This document shows, piece by piece, positions 53,278 to 62,069 of a stretch of 64,000 nucleotides of DNA. Every line of letters begins with the position of its first letter. The first letter of the stretch is position 1. The translations under genes were made by a program, and so were the position numbers. The notes under the pieces were generated by a model, which had not been told where the DNA came from, did no database searches, and saw only the letters and a program-made list of their open reading frames with translations. Source of the stretch: SP5GCR1 sp965199685 (GTDB lineage: Bacteria > Pseudomonadota > Gammaproteobacteria > Poriferisulfidales > Oxydemutatoraceae). The stretch covers positions 2,480,001 through 2,544,000 of the forward strand of contig OZ241323.1 in assembly GCA_965199685.1 (NCBI GenBank), given 5' to 3'.

Positions 53278-53665
53278 ATGGGGCGGTTGAAAAAGTACCG
53301 CTATTGTATAAACCCAACCGCTTGCGCCATTTGGTTTTGGTTTCCATAAACGAAATGAATGAATGGATTGTTTGTTCAAGAACAACGCGTTAGGGAGGGC
53401 ATGTGGGACTGTTGAAAAATAGAACCGCCGTTTGTTGCAGTAGCACAAACGGCGTGACTTTGTGCAGAACCTTAACATAATTGCTAAGCACATGCATTGC
53501 AAAATGCATAGGCCTGCCACCCCTCCAAAGGAGGGGAATATACTAATGCAGGTACTTTTTCAACAGCCCTATGTTAGCCCTCCCCTACAGGTGGTTATCG
53601 TTAATTTAGTGGTGCGTGGCGGTTACGTTTGTGCAGTGGGGCGGTACTTTTTCAACAGCCTCACA
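53278..53665. repeat. Composite repeat region with a nested element
   Basis: Outer ends GGGGCGGTTGAAAAAG (53280) and TACTTTTTCAACAGCCTC (53646-53663). Between them are CAACCGCTTGCGCCA, CGTTTATGGAAACC-like, GGGAGGGC and TGTTAGCCCTCCC segments. A nested element at 53405-53570 splits the palindrome. Confidence 0.8.
53405..53570. mobile_element. MITE-like element, nested in a palindrome
   Basis: 166 bp with ends GGGACTGTTGAAAAA and TTTTTCAACAGCCCT. It splits GGGAGGGC/TAGCCCTCCCC, with ATGT at 53401-53404 and 53571-53574. It contains a CGCCGTTTGT...ACAAACGGCG hairpin (53426-53454), the GTGCAGAACC block and the GGAGGGGAAT module. Confidence 0.88.
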
Positions 53666-53674
53666 TTCAGTCGT

Positions 53675-54841
53675 TTATACCCGCCCTTCAAAAATAATTT
53701 TCCATTCGCCATCCTCGCGTTGCCAAATTTGCTTTTTACGATAAGCGATGTTGTAGTTATTGCTTTTATAGTCTTGGTCAAAATGCACGGTATAACGTTC
53801 CGGCTTCGTTGAATAGCGGAATAAATCTATCTCTTTAATTGCCACCTTAACGAAGGTTTTCTTTTTAGCGTTGCGACGGGTTTGTTTCAGCATTTGTTGA
53901 TAATTAAGTTTCATATCTTGATATTCCTCAGAGTAATGCTCTAAGTACCGTGCTACATCTAAACTTTGCCAATCACTTTGCCATTGTTCTATCTTTGATA
54001 ATAGTTGTTTCCGGTGTGCTTGCCACGACACGGTATCTAACCAGTCGACTTGGTTTGCTAATACCACCGGCGTTTGGGTCGGATCAATGTGATCCTTCAG
54101 CCATTGCATGACTGAGTTGCTACTAACGATGCAACCGCGGCTGGTCTCAGGGGGACGGCTGTAGGTGATACGAGGAACTCCGTGTAGCCATATCCCGGAA
54201 CCGCTACGGCGTAGGGTTTGATCCCATTGGTTGGGATAATTCAACACATAGGCTCCGATCCCATATAGTTCCGGCAATTGATCGTCATCCAAAGTATGGG
54301 TGATTTTATACACCCCGCTGGGCGTGCGATTGTCTCCTTCTCTCTCCTTATTCATACCGTCTTTGCCGGCGGATGCGTAATAGTCAGCAATTAAATGCGG
54401 TGTGCCTTGGTGATTTTCGAATACATATAAACGCGAGTATTCGGCATCAAACAATAATACATGCCGGTGATTTTGCGACACCTGCATGATATTGGCAGGT
54501 AGCTCGTTTGATTTTGGCGGCGGCTGCATTAGGCGCGCAGTAGCTTCCTCCGCCAAATCGGCAATACGCGCCTTGCTTTGTGCGACAGGGTTCGCCAACA
54601 AAGGCGAATGTTGTGCTTGGGCAGCGATTAGATCTGCATAGACCATTCTAGCAAGATGAAAGTTCGGGTGGTGTTCCAAAGTATCCACCAAAATAGACTT
54701 CGCTTTTTGTACCTCTCCGATAGAGATTGCGGCAAATGCCTTCTCCAAATTAATTTCAGCGGTTTCTTTTTCTATTGTGTCATTATCGGCAAGCGTGACC
54801 GAGGATAGAAAACACAACGCTAAAAAAATCGTTTTGCTCAT
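53675..54841 (-). CDS. L,D-transpeptidase (YkuD fold) with C-terminal NTF2-like domain
   Basis: The 388-residue protein has a signal peptide (MSKTIFLALCFLSSVTLA), a helical TPR-like segment (about 30-90), a YkuD domain with TPSGVYKIT, GSGIWLHGV and the catalytic SRGCIVSSN, and a C-terminal domain (about 285-388) with SEEYQDMKLNYQQM...REDGEWKIIFEG, resembling the Cds6-type domain of L,D-transpeptidases. These enzymes make 3-3 crosslinks in peptidoglycan or attach Braun lipoprotein. The upstream gene of the same strand shares a similar C-terminal domain and lies 9 bases away. Confidence 0.85.
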   Translation of the reverse strand: MSKTIFLALCFLSSVTLADNDTIEKETAEINLEKAFAAISIGEVQKAKSILVDTLEHHPNFHLARMVYADLIAAQAQHSPLLANPVAQSKARIADLAEEATARLMQPPPKSNELPANIMQVSQNHRHVLLFDAEYSRLYVFENHQGTPHLIADYYASAGKDGMNKEREGDNRTPSGVYKITHTLDDDQLPELYGIGAYVLNYPNQWDQTLRRSGSGIWLHGVPRITYSRPPETSRGCIVSSNSVMQWLKDHIDPTQTPVVLANQVDWLDTVSWQAHRKQLLSKIEQWQSDWQSLDVARYLEHYSEEYQDMKLNYQQMLKQTRRNAKKKTFVKVAIKEIDLFRYSTKPERYTVHFDQDYKSNNYNIAYRKKQIWQREDGEWKIIFEGRV

Positions 54842-54850
54842 TTTTAGATA

Positions 54851-55738
54851 TTACGACTGGCTGACAACGCGCTCGGATTTAATCTTCCAGCCGGCTTCGG
54901 TTTTATAGAATTCCAATTGTTTAATCACCGCACTTTTTAACAAATTAGATTGATAATGTTGTCTGAATGTCAGCGTGGCATTGTTGTCGTCTTGTTTTTT
55001 GACGGAAAGGTCAGATATCCGAATATTGATGAATTGAGGATTGACGATGCGCGTCTCTCGCAGTTTTCGCCAACGCAGATGCGCGGTTCCTGAGCGCGGG
55101 CGATAATCTTTGATATAGCTATCAAAATAAGCGTCTAGGTCTTGGCGGCTCCATGCGTCAGCCCACTGTTTTAGGCTCGCGGTGATTTGATCTTTATCGG
55201 TATCGGCAGGTGTCGGACGCGCTTCCTCAACCAGGGGTTTTTCTATGGTTTCTTCCGCCAGTACGAGTTCGGCTGCACTTGCTTTCTCGGCAGTATCATC
55301 ATCAGTCGGCTGCGGAGTGTCAATAAGACTCAGCTTAGGCGTGGTTAATTTCAATGAATCTAAAGACAGTGCTTTTTTATATTCTTGTGCTGCTTGATAA
55401 TTGTATAGGGATTGTAAGTTTTTATAGCTGACAGAAAGCGTAGGGTGACTTAAAATTGCGCGCTCTAGAAGTTTGATTGCAAGTGCAGGTTGATCTTGAT
55501 GAACCGCAATAACCGCAAGATTATTCAATATCACTGGTTCGTCAGGATAATTTTCTTGTAATCGTTTGAATAAACGGTGCGCACCTTCCCAGTCGCTATT
55601 GTTAAATTTTTCTATTGCTTCACGATACGCAGGATCTTCGCCGATATCGGCACCCACGCTGGAGAGAGCAAATAACGAAGCAATAGCCGCTATCAAGCCG
55701 TATTTAATAACCCGTAAATTTATGCTTGTTTTCAACAT
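54851..55738 (-). CDS. TPR protein with NTF2-like C-terminal domain
   Basis: The 295-residue protein starts with a signal peptide (MLKTSINLRVIKYGLIAAIASLFALSSVGA), then two or three TPR repeats (DWEGAHRLFKRLQENYPDEPVILNNLAVI, QPALAIKLLERAILSHP), an acidic linker (TPQPTDDDTAEKASAAELVLAEETIEKP) and a C-terminal domain (about 185-295) with QWADAWSRQDLDAYFDSYIKDYRP and LEFYKTEAGWKIKSERV. This last domain resembles the one at the end of the downstream L,D-transpeptidase. The spacing of 9 bases suggests an envelope operon. Function beyond a scaffold is not known. Confidence 0.75.
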   Translation of the reverse strand: MLKTSINLRVIKYGLIAAIASLFALSSVGADIGEDPAYREAIEKFNNSDWEGAHRLFKRLQENYPDEPVILNNLAVIAVHQDQPALAIKLLERAILSHPTLSVSYKNLQSLYNYQAAQEYKKALSLDSLKLTTPKLSLIDTPQPTDDDTAEKASAAELVLAEETIEKPLVEEARPTPADTDKDQITASLKQWADAWSRQDLDAYFDSYIKDYRPRSGTAHLRWRKLRETRIVNPQFINIRISDLSVKKQDDNNATLTFRQHYQSNLLKSAVIKQLEFYKTEAGWKIKSERVVSQS

Positions 55739-55772
55739 AACAAGTATTCTATATCCAAAAGGAATACCTTTT

Positions 55773-58502
55773 TCACGATTGGGGATCTGGTCTTTCTGTC
55801 GTTGTAGGTAGCTCTTTTAAGATAGAAAGGTCATAGGTTGTATTGAGATGATAAATCATCGGTCCTTTATATGGCGGTAAAATCTTAACTGTGGCATACT
55901 TCATGATGTTGTCTTCAACCAAATAAAGCATTGCATTATCTATTTTTTTTCCGCCTTTACCCGAAACAAGTTTTCTTAAATTAGGAAAGTTATAGTAGCG
56001 GTATACTTTATAGTCGGATTTTAGAAAATCAAAAAAGTCGCGCTGATGTATATCGGACATAACATAAAGCCGAGAGCCTTTACTAATTGAATGTTCCAAC
56101 ACTGATTTAATTTGCTCCTTTGATACCGCAAACGGAAATATGCGTCGCTTGTTATCTCTACCTTCAGTCAATGCGGGCAAATGCATACACGCATAATAAA
56201 CTTTATTTAGAGGAATGCTGTCATGTTGCTGATCCCATCCACTGCTGTTTACCCTATCTAAAAAATAACGTTGTGCCGTCATTGCATCCTCACGAGATAT
56301 GCCTAAGGCATTCAGCATCTCATCAACTATTCTAATTACTTTCTCCGAGTCCTGTTTTTCTCTCGTTGAAGGTGGCTCCTTAAAGAGCGAAAGGTCATAG
56401 ACTGTATTGAGATGGTAACTCATCGGTCCCTTATGTGGCGGTAAAATCTTCACCGTAGCATACTTCATGATGTTTTTTTCAACTAAATAAAGCATCACAT
56501 TATCTATTTGGCTGCCGTCCTCACCCGAAACAAGTTTTCTTAAATTAGGAAAGTCATAATAGCGATATACCTGATAATCTGATCTTAGAAAATCAGAAAA
56601 CTCAGTCCTATGTATATCGGACATGATATAGAGCCGAGAACCTTTGCTAATTGAATGTTTCAGCACTGATTGAATTTGCTTTTTTGATGCCGAAAACGGA
56701 AATATGGGTTGCCCGTAATCTCTATCTCTGATCGATGCACGCACATGCATACACGCATAATAAACCTTATCCAAAGAAATGTCTTCGTGTTGCAAACCAC
56801 TTATCTCGTGGTTTGTTCTATTTAGAAAATAATGTTGCGATGCCATTGCAACTTTACGAGACACGCCTAAGACATTCAGTGTCTCGTCAACTGTTCTATT
56901 TACTTTCTCCGAATACGGAAAGTCTATATAGTAGTCATGTTGATACTTTTCGCAAGTGCTAACATAATCAAATGCCGGGTCTCTGCGAACCAACACATCA
57001 TAGCGTTGATTCAGCTCCTCGCTGACGATTTCATCTGCAGCAAGGCTATATACTTTGTCGGGCGCATAACTAGCCAAATCGAATTCTTCCTCTTTAATCC
57101 AACCTTGATTGAGTGTACTAGATTTATGGCCTCCTTGTTCAAACTGAACAAGGATACTGTTTGATAAATCAAGGTAATCCTCAAAACGCAAGTTGATTCT
57201 ACTATCACCCAAATTATGCGTTGAACTAATAGTAAATGTTCCGATGACAGGAATTCTATTTAGGTATTGAGCTTCCCTAAAGATAAGGTTCAACATTCCA
57301 AACACGTTATCAACACCGGTTTTACGCCCAGACATGGAAAATAAGAGATATTTGTTCGGCAGTAAATTTTTATTCAATGAAGATATTACTATCAACTTAG
57401 GATTTAATTTTTTCCGTTTAGTAACCCAAAATTTTTTAATTTGCCTCCAAAACAGTCTCGTGGGTAACCGTTTTTTCACTGGTTTTTTATAGATTGATCT
57501 CGTGGATGGTGGTTTCTTTAAAAAAGTTAGATCGTAAAGCGTATTAAGGTTATAAATCATTGGGGCTTTGTGGGGTGCTAAAATCTTAACCGTGGCATAC
57601 TTCATAATGTTTTTTTCAACCAGGTAAAGCATCACATTGTCTATTTTTTTACCGCCCTCACCCGAAACAAGTCCTCTTAATTTGGGAAAGTCATAATAGC
57701 GATATACCCGATAGTCTGATTTTAGAAAATCAAAAAAGTCAGGCTGATGTATATCGGACATGATATAGAGCCTTGACCTTTTTCTAATGGCGTGTTTAAC
57801 TACCGACTCTATTTGCTCCTTAGCTGCCACAAATGGGAATATGGGTTGCTCGTAATCTCTATCTTCAAAAGCTGCACGCACATGCAGACACGCATAATAA
57901 ACTTTACGCAGAGGAATACTGTCATATTGCTGATCCCACCCGCTACTGTTTACCCTATTTAGAAAATAATGTTGTGCCGCCATCGCATCATGGCGAGATA
58001 TACCAAAAGCATCTAATACCTTGTCGGTAAGACTGTTTACTTTCTCTGAATACAGAAAGTCTATCAAGTATCTATCGTATTTATATTTTTTACAAGCGAT
58101 AGCATACTTAAATGTCGGGTCTCTACGGATCAACACATCGTAGTGTTGATTCATTTCTTCGGTGACGATCTCATCGGCGGCAAGGTTATATACTTTGTCG
58201 GGTGCATAACTAGCTAAATCCAGTTCTTGTTCTTTCATCCAATCTAGATGAGACGCAGTGGGTTTATGACATCCTTGATCAAGTTGAACAGTGACGCTGT
58301 CTGACAAATCAAGGTAATCTTCAAAGCGCAAATCGGTTCTGTTATCACCCATGTTATGCGTTTGGCTAATATTAAATTCTCCGATAACAGGAATTCTATT
58401 TAGATGTTGAGCCTCCTTGAAAATACGGTTCAACATACCAAACACATTATCAACACCTGTCTTACGCCTAGTCATCGAAAACAAAAGATATTTTTTTGTC
58501 AT
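55773..58502 (-). CDS. Putative O-fucosyltransferase-like glycosyltransferase, 2.5-module fusion
   Basis: The 909-residue protein is two full modules plus a partial third. Module 1 (1-about 375) and module 2 (about 383-720) each have KYLLFSM-x-R(K)TGVDNVFGMLNxIFxEA, FEDYLDLS, YDVLxRRDP, CMHVRA (or CLHVRA), YIMSDIHxxxFxDFL and IDNVMLYLVEKNIMKYATVKI. Module 3 (about 725-909) starts mid-domain at EKVIRIVDEMLNALGISRED and lacks the N-terminal 170 residues. The pattern G-x-x-N...LNR...HVR...SD...E resembles GT23/GT65-type O-fucosyltransferases. The substrate is unknown. The fusion probably arose by recombination between neighbouring copies. Confidence 0.55.
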   Translation of the reverse strand: MTKKYLLFSMTRRKTGVDNVFGMLNRIFKEAQHLNRIPVIGEFNISQTHNMGDNRTDLRFEDYLDLSDSVTVQLDQGCHKPTASHLDWMKEQELDLASYAPDKVYNLAADEIVTEEMNQHYDVLIRRDPTFKYAIACKKYKYDRYLIDFLYSEKVNSLTDKVLDAFGISRHDAMAAQHYFLNRVNSSGWDQQYDSIPLRKVYYACLHVRAAFEDRDYEQPIFPFVAAKEQIESVVKHAIRKRSRLYIMSDIHQPDFFDFLKSDYRVYRYYDFPKLRGLVSGEGGKKIDNVMLYLVEKNIMKYATVKILAPHKAPMIYNLNTLYDLTFLKKPPSTRSIYKKPVKKRLPTRLFWRQIKKFWVTKRKKLNPKLIVISSLNKNLLPNKYLLFSMSGRKTGVDNVFGMLNLIFREAQYLNRIPVIGTFTISSTHNLGDSRINLRFEDYLDLSNSILVQFEQGGHKSSTLNQGWIKEEEFDLASYAPDKVYSLAADEIVSEELNQRYDVLVRRDPAFDYVSTCEKYQHDYYIDFPYSEKVNRTVDETLNVLGVSRKVAMASQHYFLNRTNHEISGLQHEDISLDKVYYACMHVRASIRDRDYGQPIFPFSASKKQIQSVLKHSISKGSRLYIMSDIHRTEFSDFLRSDYQVYRYYDFPNLRKLVSGEDGSQIDNVMLYLVEKNIMKYATVKILPPHKGPMSYHLNTVYDLSLFKEPPSTREKQDSEKVIRIVDEMLNALGISREDAMTAQRYFLDRVNSSGWDQQHDSIPLNKVYYACMHLPALTEGRDNKRRIFPFAVSKEQIKSVLEHSISKGSRLYVMSDIHQRDFFDFLKSDYKVYRYYNFPNLRKLVSGKGGKKIDNAMLYLVEDNIMKYATVKILPPYKGPMIYHLNTTYDLSILKELPTTTERPDPQS

Positions 58503-58518
58503 ATTCTTAAGTATACTT

Positions 58519-59613
58519 TTATCCGATAAGAATACGGCTCAAGAATCGCTTAAGACTTAATTTTTTCATGCAATCTCGCAAAAATTTTTGCAATTTCGTA
58601 GGGTATAGTCTTTTGAGTAGCGAGTTCTTTAAGATAGTGGTATCGTAGACCGTATTCAGATGATAAATCATCGGCCCTTTATGTGGCGACAAAATCTTAA
58701 CCGTGGCATGCTTCATAATGTTTTTTTCAATCAAATAGAGCATCACATTATCTATTTTGCCGCCACCCTCACCCGAAACAAGTTGTCTTAATTTGGGAAA
58801 ATCATGATAACGATATATACGATAGTTGGACTTTAGAAAATCAAAAAAGTCAGGCTGGTGTATATCGGACATGATATAAAGCTGAGAGCCTTTATCAATT
58901 GAATGTTCAAGTATTGATTCTATGTTTTTTTTTGACGAACTAAACTCAAATACTGGCCATTGAGATTCTCTATCAGACATACGCACATGCATACACACAT
59001 AATGATTTGTGGACGGTTTAAGTATGTCAATAATTGTGCTATCACACCAATTCGCACTGCTAAACCGACCAAGCAAATAGTGCTGTGCCGTCATTGCATC
59101 TTGACGAGATGTACCCAAAGCACTTAGCACCTCGTCGGTAAGTTTATTTACTTTTTCCGAATATGGAAAATCTATCAAGTACCTATCGAATTTATATTTT
59201 TTACAAGCGGTCGCATACTTAAATGTCGGGTCTCTACGAATCAACACATCGTAAAGTTGATTCACCTTCTCACTGACGATTTCATCGTCGGCAAGGTTAT
59301 ACACTTTATTCGGTGCATATTTAGCTAAATCAAGCTCTTGTTCTTGAATCCAATCTAGACGAGATGCAGCGGGTCTATGACATCCTTGTTCGAATCGAAC
59401 AGTGATGCCGTTTGACAAATCAAGGTAATCTTCAAAACGCAAGTGGGCTCTCCTTTTACCCATGTTATGTCTCTGGTCCATAATGAATCTTCCAATGACG
59501 GGAATTCTATCTAGATGTTTAGCCTCCTTAAAAATACGGTTCAACATACCAAACACGCTATCGAGGCCGGCCTGGCGCTTGTTCATCGAGAATAAGAGAT
59601 ACCTTTTTGTCAT
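58519..59613 (-). CDS. Putative O-fucosyltransferase-like glycosyltransferase, paralogue
   Basis: A single module of 364 residues: KRYLLFSMNKRQAGLDSVFGML, FEDYLDLSNG, CMHVRMSDRES, YIMSDIHQPDFFDFLKSNY and IDNVMLYLIEKNIMKHATVKI. HVR is followed by a different segment (MSDRESQW) than in its paralogues (ASIxDRDY), which suggests changed substrate or donor contacts. It lies 16 bases upstream of the 909-residue gene. Shares the Ser/Lys-rich basic C-terminus (KLQKFLRDCMKKLSLKRFLS) with its neighbours, possibly membrane-associated. Confidence 0.55.
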   Translation of the reverse strand: MTKRYLLFSMNKRQAGLDSVFGMLNRIFKEAKHLDRIPVIGRFIMDQRHNMGKRRAHLRFEDYLDLSNGITVRFEQGCHRPAASRLDWIQEQELDLAKYAPNKVYNLADDEIVSEKVNQLYDVLIRRDPTFKYATACKKYKFDRYLIDFPYSEKVNKLTDEVLSALGTSRQDAMTAQHYLLGRFSSANWCDSTIIDILKPSTNHYVCMHVRMSDRESQWPVFEFSSSKKNIESILEHSIDKGSQLYIMSDIHQPDFFDFLKSNYRIYRYHDFPKLRQLVSGEGGGKIDNVMLYLIEKNIMKHATVKILSPHKGPMIYHLNTVYDTTILKNSLLKRLYPTKLQKFLRDCMKKLSLKRFLSRILIG

Positions 59614-59628
59614 TTCCCAAGTATACTT

Positions 59629-60828
59629 TTATGCGATAAGAATGTGACTCAATAATCGCTTAGGACTTAGTTTTTTCATACAACTTGCTATAAGTTCTTG
59701 GAATTTTCTAAGCTGTAGCCTCTTGGATAGCGGTTCCTCCGAAATAATGAGATCATGAATCATTCGTCTTAAGGTTCGTATCGTCAATCTAACCGGAAGT
59801 TTTTTTAAGAGCGTGAGATCGTAGACCGTATTAAGATGATAAATCATCGGCCCCTTATGCGGCGGTAAAATCTTAACCATGGCATGCCTCATAATGTTTT
59901 TTTCAACCAAATAAAGCATCACATTATCTATTTTGCCATCGTCCTCACCCGAGACCAACCGTTTCAAATTAGGAAAGTCATGGTAGCGATATACCCGATA
60001 GTCGGATTTTAGAAAATCAAAAAAGTCAGGCTGGTGTATATCGGACATAATATAGAGCTTTGAACCTCTAGCAATGGCTCCTTGCAATACGGTTTTTATT
60101 TGTAGTTTCAACGAAGCAAATGTAAATATAGGTTGTTCATAATCTCGGTCGTCAATGGAAGCGCGCACATGCATACACGCATAATAATTTGTATTCGGTT
60201 TTAGTGCGCTTGTGATTGTGCTGTCACACCAATCCGCGCCATCAACCCGACTTGAAAAATAGTGTTGCGCGGTCATCGCATATGCTCGGGATGTTCCTAG
60301 AACATCTAATACCTCATTGGTCAATTTGCTTAGCTGCTTTGAATATCTAAAATCTATCAAATACTTGCCATACCTATACTTTTTGCAAGTGCCAACATAG
60401 CTGAATGTCGGGTCTCTGCGAATCAACACATCGTAGCGTAGGTTCATTTCTTCGCTAACAATTTCTTCGTCGGAAAGAAAATATACCTTGTCAAAAAAAT
60501 AAGAATCCAAGGCTAAATCTTCCTCCTTAACCCAACTCAGGTGAGACATCATGGGTCTATGGTAACCCTTTTCAAATCTACAAGTCTTGCTGTTAGACAA
60601 GTCAAGGTAATCTTCAAAACGCAGGTTGGTCCTGCTATCACCTAAGTTATGGGTCGGGCTCATAGTAAATTCCCCAATCGCAGGAATTCTATTTAGGTAT
60701 TTAGCTTCTTTGAAGATAAGATTCAACATTCTGAACACGGTATCCATCCCTGTTGCCCGTTGAGCCATCGAAAATAGGAGATATTTTTCTGCCATCTTTC
60801 CTAGCAAACTTTCATCTGTTAAGGACAC
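59629..60828 (-). CDS. Putative O-fucosyltransferase-like glycosyltransferase, paralogue
   Basis: 399 residues, one full module: EKYLLFSMAQRATGMDTVFRML, FEDYLDLSNS, CMHVRASIDDRDYEQP, YIMSDIHQPDFFDFLKSDY, IDNVMLYLVEKNIMRHAMVKI, then a basic C-terminus (KLSPKRLLSHIL). The start may be the ATG of MAEKYLLF 12 residues in; the first residues (MSLTDESLLGK) overlap the preceding gene by 17 bases. Same array as its neighbours. Confidence 0.55.
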   Translation of the reverse strand: MSLTDESLLGKMAEKYLLFSMAQRATGMDTVFRMLNLIFKEAKYLNRIPAIGEFTMSPTHNLGDSRTNLRFEDYLDLSNSKTCRFEKGYHRPMMSHLSWVKEEDLALDSYFFDKVYFLSDEEIVSEEMNLRYDVLIRRDPTFSYVGTCKKYRYGKYLIDFRYSKQLSKLTNEVLDVLGTSRAYAMTAQHYFSSRVDGADWCDSTITSALKPNTNYYACMHVRASIDDRDYEQPIFTFASLKLQIKTVLQGAIARGSKLYIMSDIHQPDFFDFLKSDYRVYRYHDFPNLKRLVSGEDDGKIDNVMLYLVEKNIMRHAMVKILPPHKGPMIYHLNTVYDLTLLKKLPVRLTIRTLRRMIHDLIISEEPLSKRLQLRKFQELIASCMKKLSPKRLLSHILIA

Positions 60829-61903
60829 GGCTCAACAACTGCCTAATGAAATTATAAGCCGTCCGCTTCAATGCTCCCACCTGTAGAACCGGAGGTTTTT
60901 TCAAGATGTTAAGATTGTAAACCGTATTGAGATGATAACTCATCGGTCCTTTATGCGGTGCTAAAACCTTAACCGTGGCATGCTTCATAATGTTTTTTTC
61001 AACCAAATAGAGCATCACATTATCTATTTTGTCACTACTCTCACCTGAAACAAGTTGTCTTAATTTGGGAAAATCATGATAGCGATATACCCGATAGTCA
61101 GACTTTAGAAAATCAAAAAAGTCGGCCTGATGTATATCGGACATGATATAGAGCCGAGAGCCTTTAGCAATTGAATGTTCAAGTACCGATTTGATTTGCT
61201 CCTTCACTGCCGCAAACGGAAATATAGGCTGCCCAAAATCTCTGTCTTTAATAGATGCACGCACATGCACACATGCATAATAAACTTTATTCAAAGGAAT
61301 GCAGTCGTGCCGCACATCCCACCCGCTACTGTTTACCTTGTTTAGAAAATAATGTTGTGCCGCCATTGCAACTTTACGAGACATGCCTAAAGAATCCAGT
61401 ATCTCGTCAACGAGTCTATTTATTCTCTCCGAATATGGAAAATCTATAAAGTAGTCGTCATATTTATATTCTTTACAAGTACTAACATACTTAAATGTCG
61501 GGTCTCTGCGAATCAGCACATCGTAGCGTTGATTCATTTCCTCGTTAACGATTTCATCGTCAGCGAGGTTATATATTTGATCGAATGCGTAATTAGCTAA
61601 ATCAAGTTTTTGTTCTTTAATCCAATCTATACCAAAAGCGATGGGCCTATGACCCTCTTTTCCTAATCGATGGGTCACACCATTTGACAAATCAAGGTAA
61701 TCTTCAAAGCACCAGTTGAACCGATTATCACCTAAGTTATGTGTGGGGCTCATAGCAAATTTCCCAATAGCGGCAATTCTATTTAGATGTTGCGCCTCCA
61801 GAAGAACACGGTTTAACATTGTAAATGCGTTATCCACACCCGTTTCACTTCTAGACATGGAAAACAAAAGATATTTCTTGCTCTTTGGTTGGAGATTGGC
61901 CAT
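60812..61903 (-). CDS. Putative O-fucosyltransferase-like glycosyltransferase, paralogue
   Basis: 363 residues, one module: KKYLLFSMSRSETGVDNAFTML, FEDYLDLSNG, CVHVRASIKDRDFGQP, YIMSDIHQADFFDFLKSDY and IDNVMLYLVEKNIMKHATVKV. It is the first gene of the minus-strand array, divergent from the effector gene, with about 166 bases between. A terminal KRTAYNFIRQLLSRVLNR basic helix ends it. The modules are near identical in the C-terminal half and diverge in the N-terminal half. Confidence 0.55.
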   Translation of the reverse strand: MANLQPKSKKYLLFSMSRSETGVDNAFTMLNRVLLEAQHLNRIAAIGKFAMSPTHNLGDNRFNWCFEDYLDLSNGVTHRLGKEGHRPIAFGIDWIKEQKLDLANYAFDQIYNLADDEIVNEEMNQRYDVLIRRDPTFKYVSTCKEYKYDDYFIDFPYSERINRLVDEILDSLGMSRKVAMAAQHYFLNKVNSSGWDVRHDCIPLNKVYYACVHVRASIKDRDFGQPIFPFAAVKEQIKSVLEHSIAKGSRLYIMSDIHQADFFDFLKSDYRVYRYHDFPKLRQLVSGESSDKIDNVMLYLVEKNIMKHATVKVLAPHKGPMSYHLNTVYNLNILKKPPVLQVGALKRTAYNFIRQLLSRVLNR

Positions 61904-62069
61904 AGTAAATTAGTTGTTTATACTAAAGTTTTTGGGAAACAGCATAAAACATTGATTATAAAAAGGTGTTACTTTATACTGAAAACCTATAATCTGGTAT
62001 TATGAACATGCGAAAAATTATATCAATAAAGGTTCTAACAATGCCGTAAACCAAATAAGGAGGGGGAAT
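61904..62069. promoter_or_regulatory. Divergent intergenic region between glycosyltransferase array and effector
   Basis: A 166-base AT-rich gap shared by two divergent genes. A strong ribosome site AAGGAGGGGG (62057-62066) precedes the effector ATG. The gap must hold promoters for both directions, but no clear boxes were found. Confidence 0.5.
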
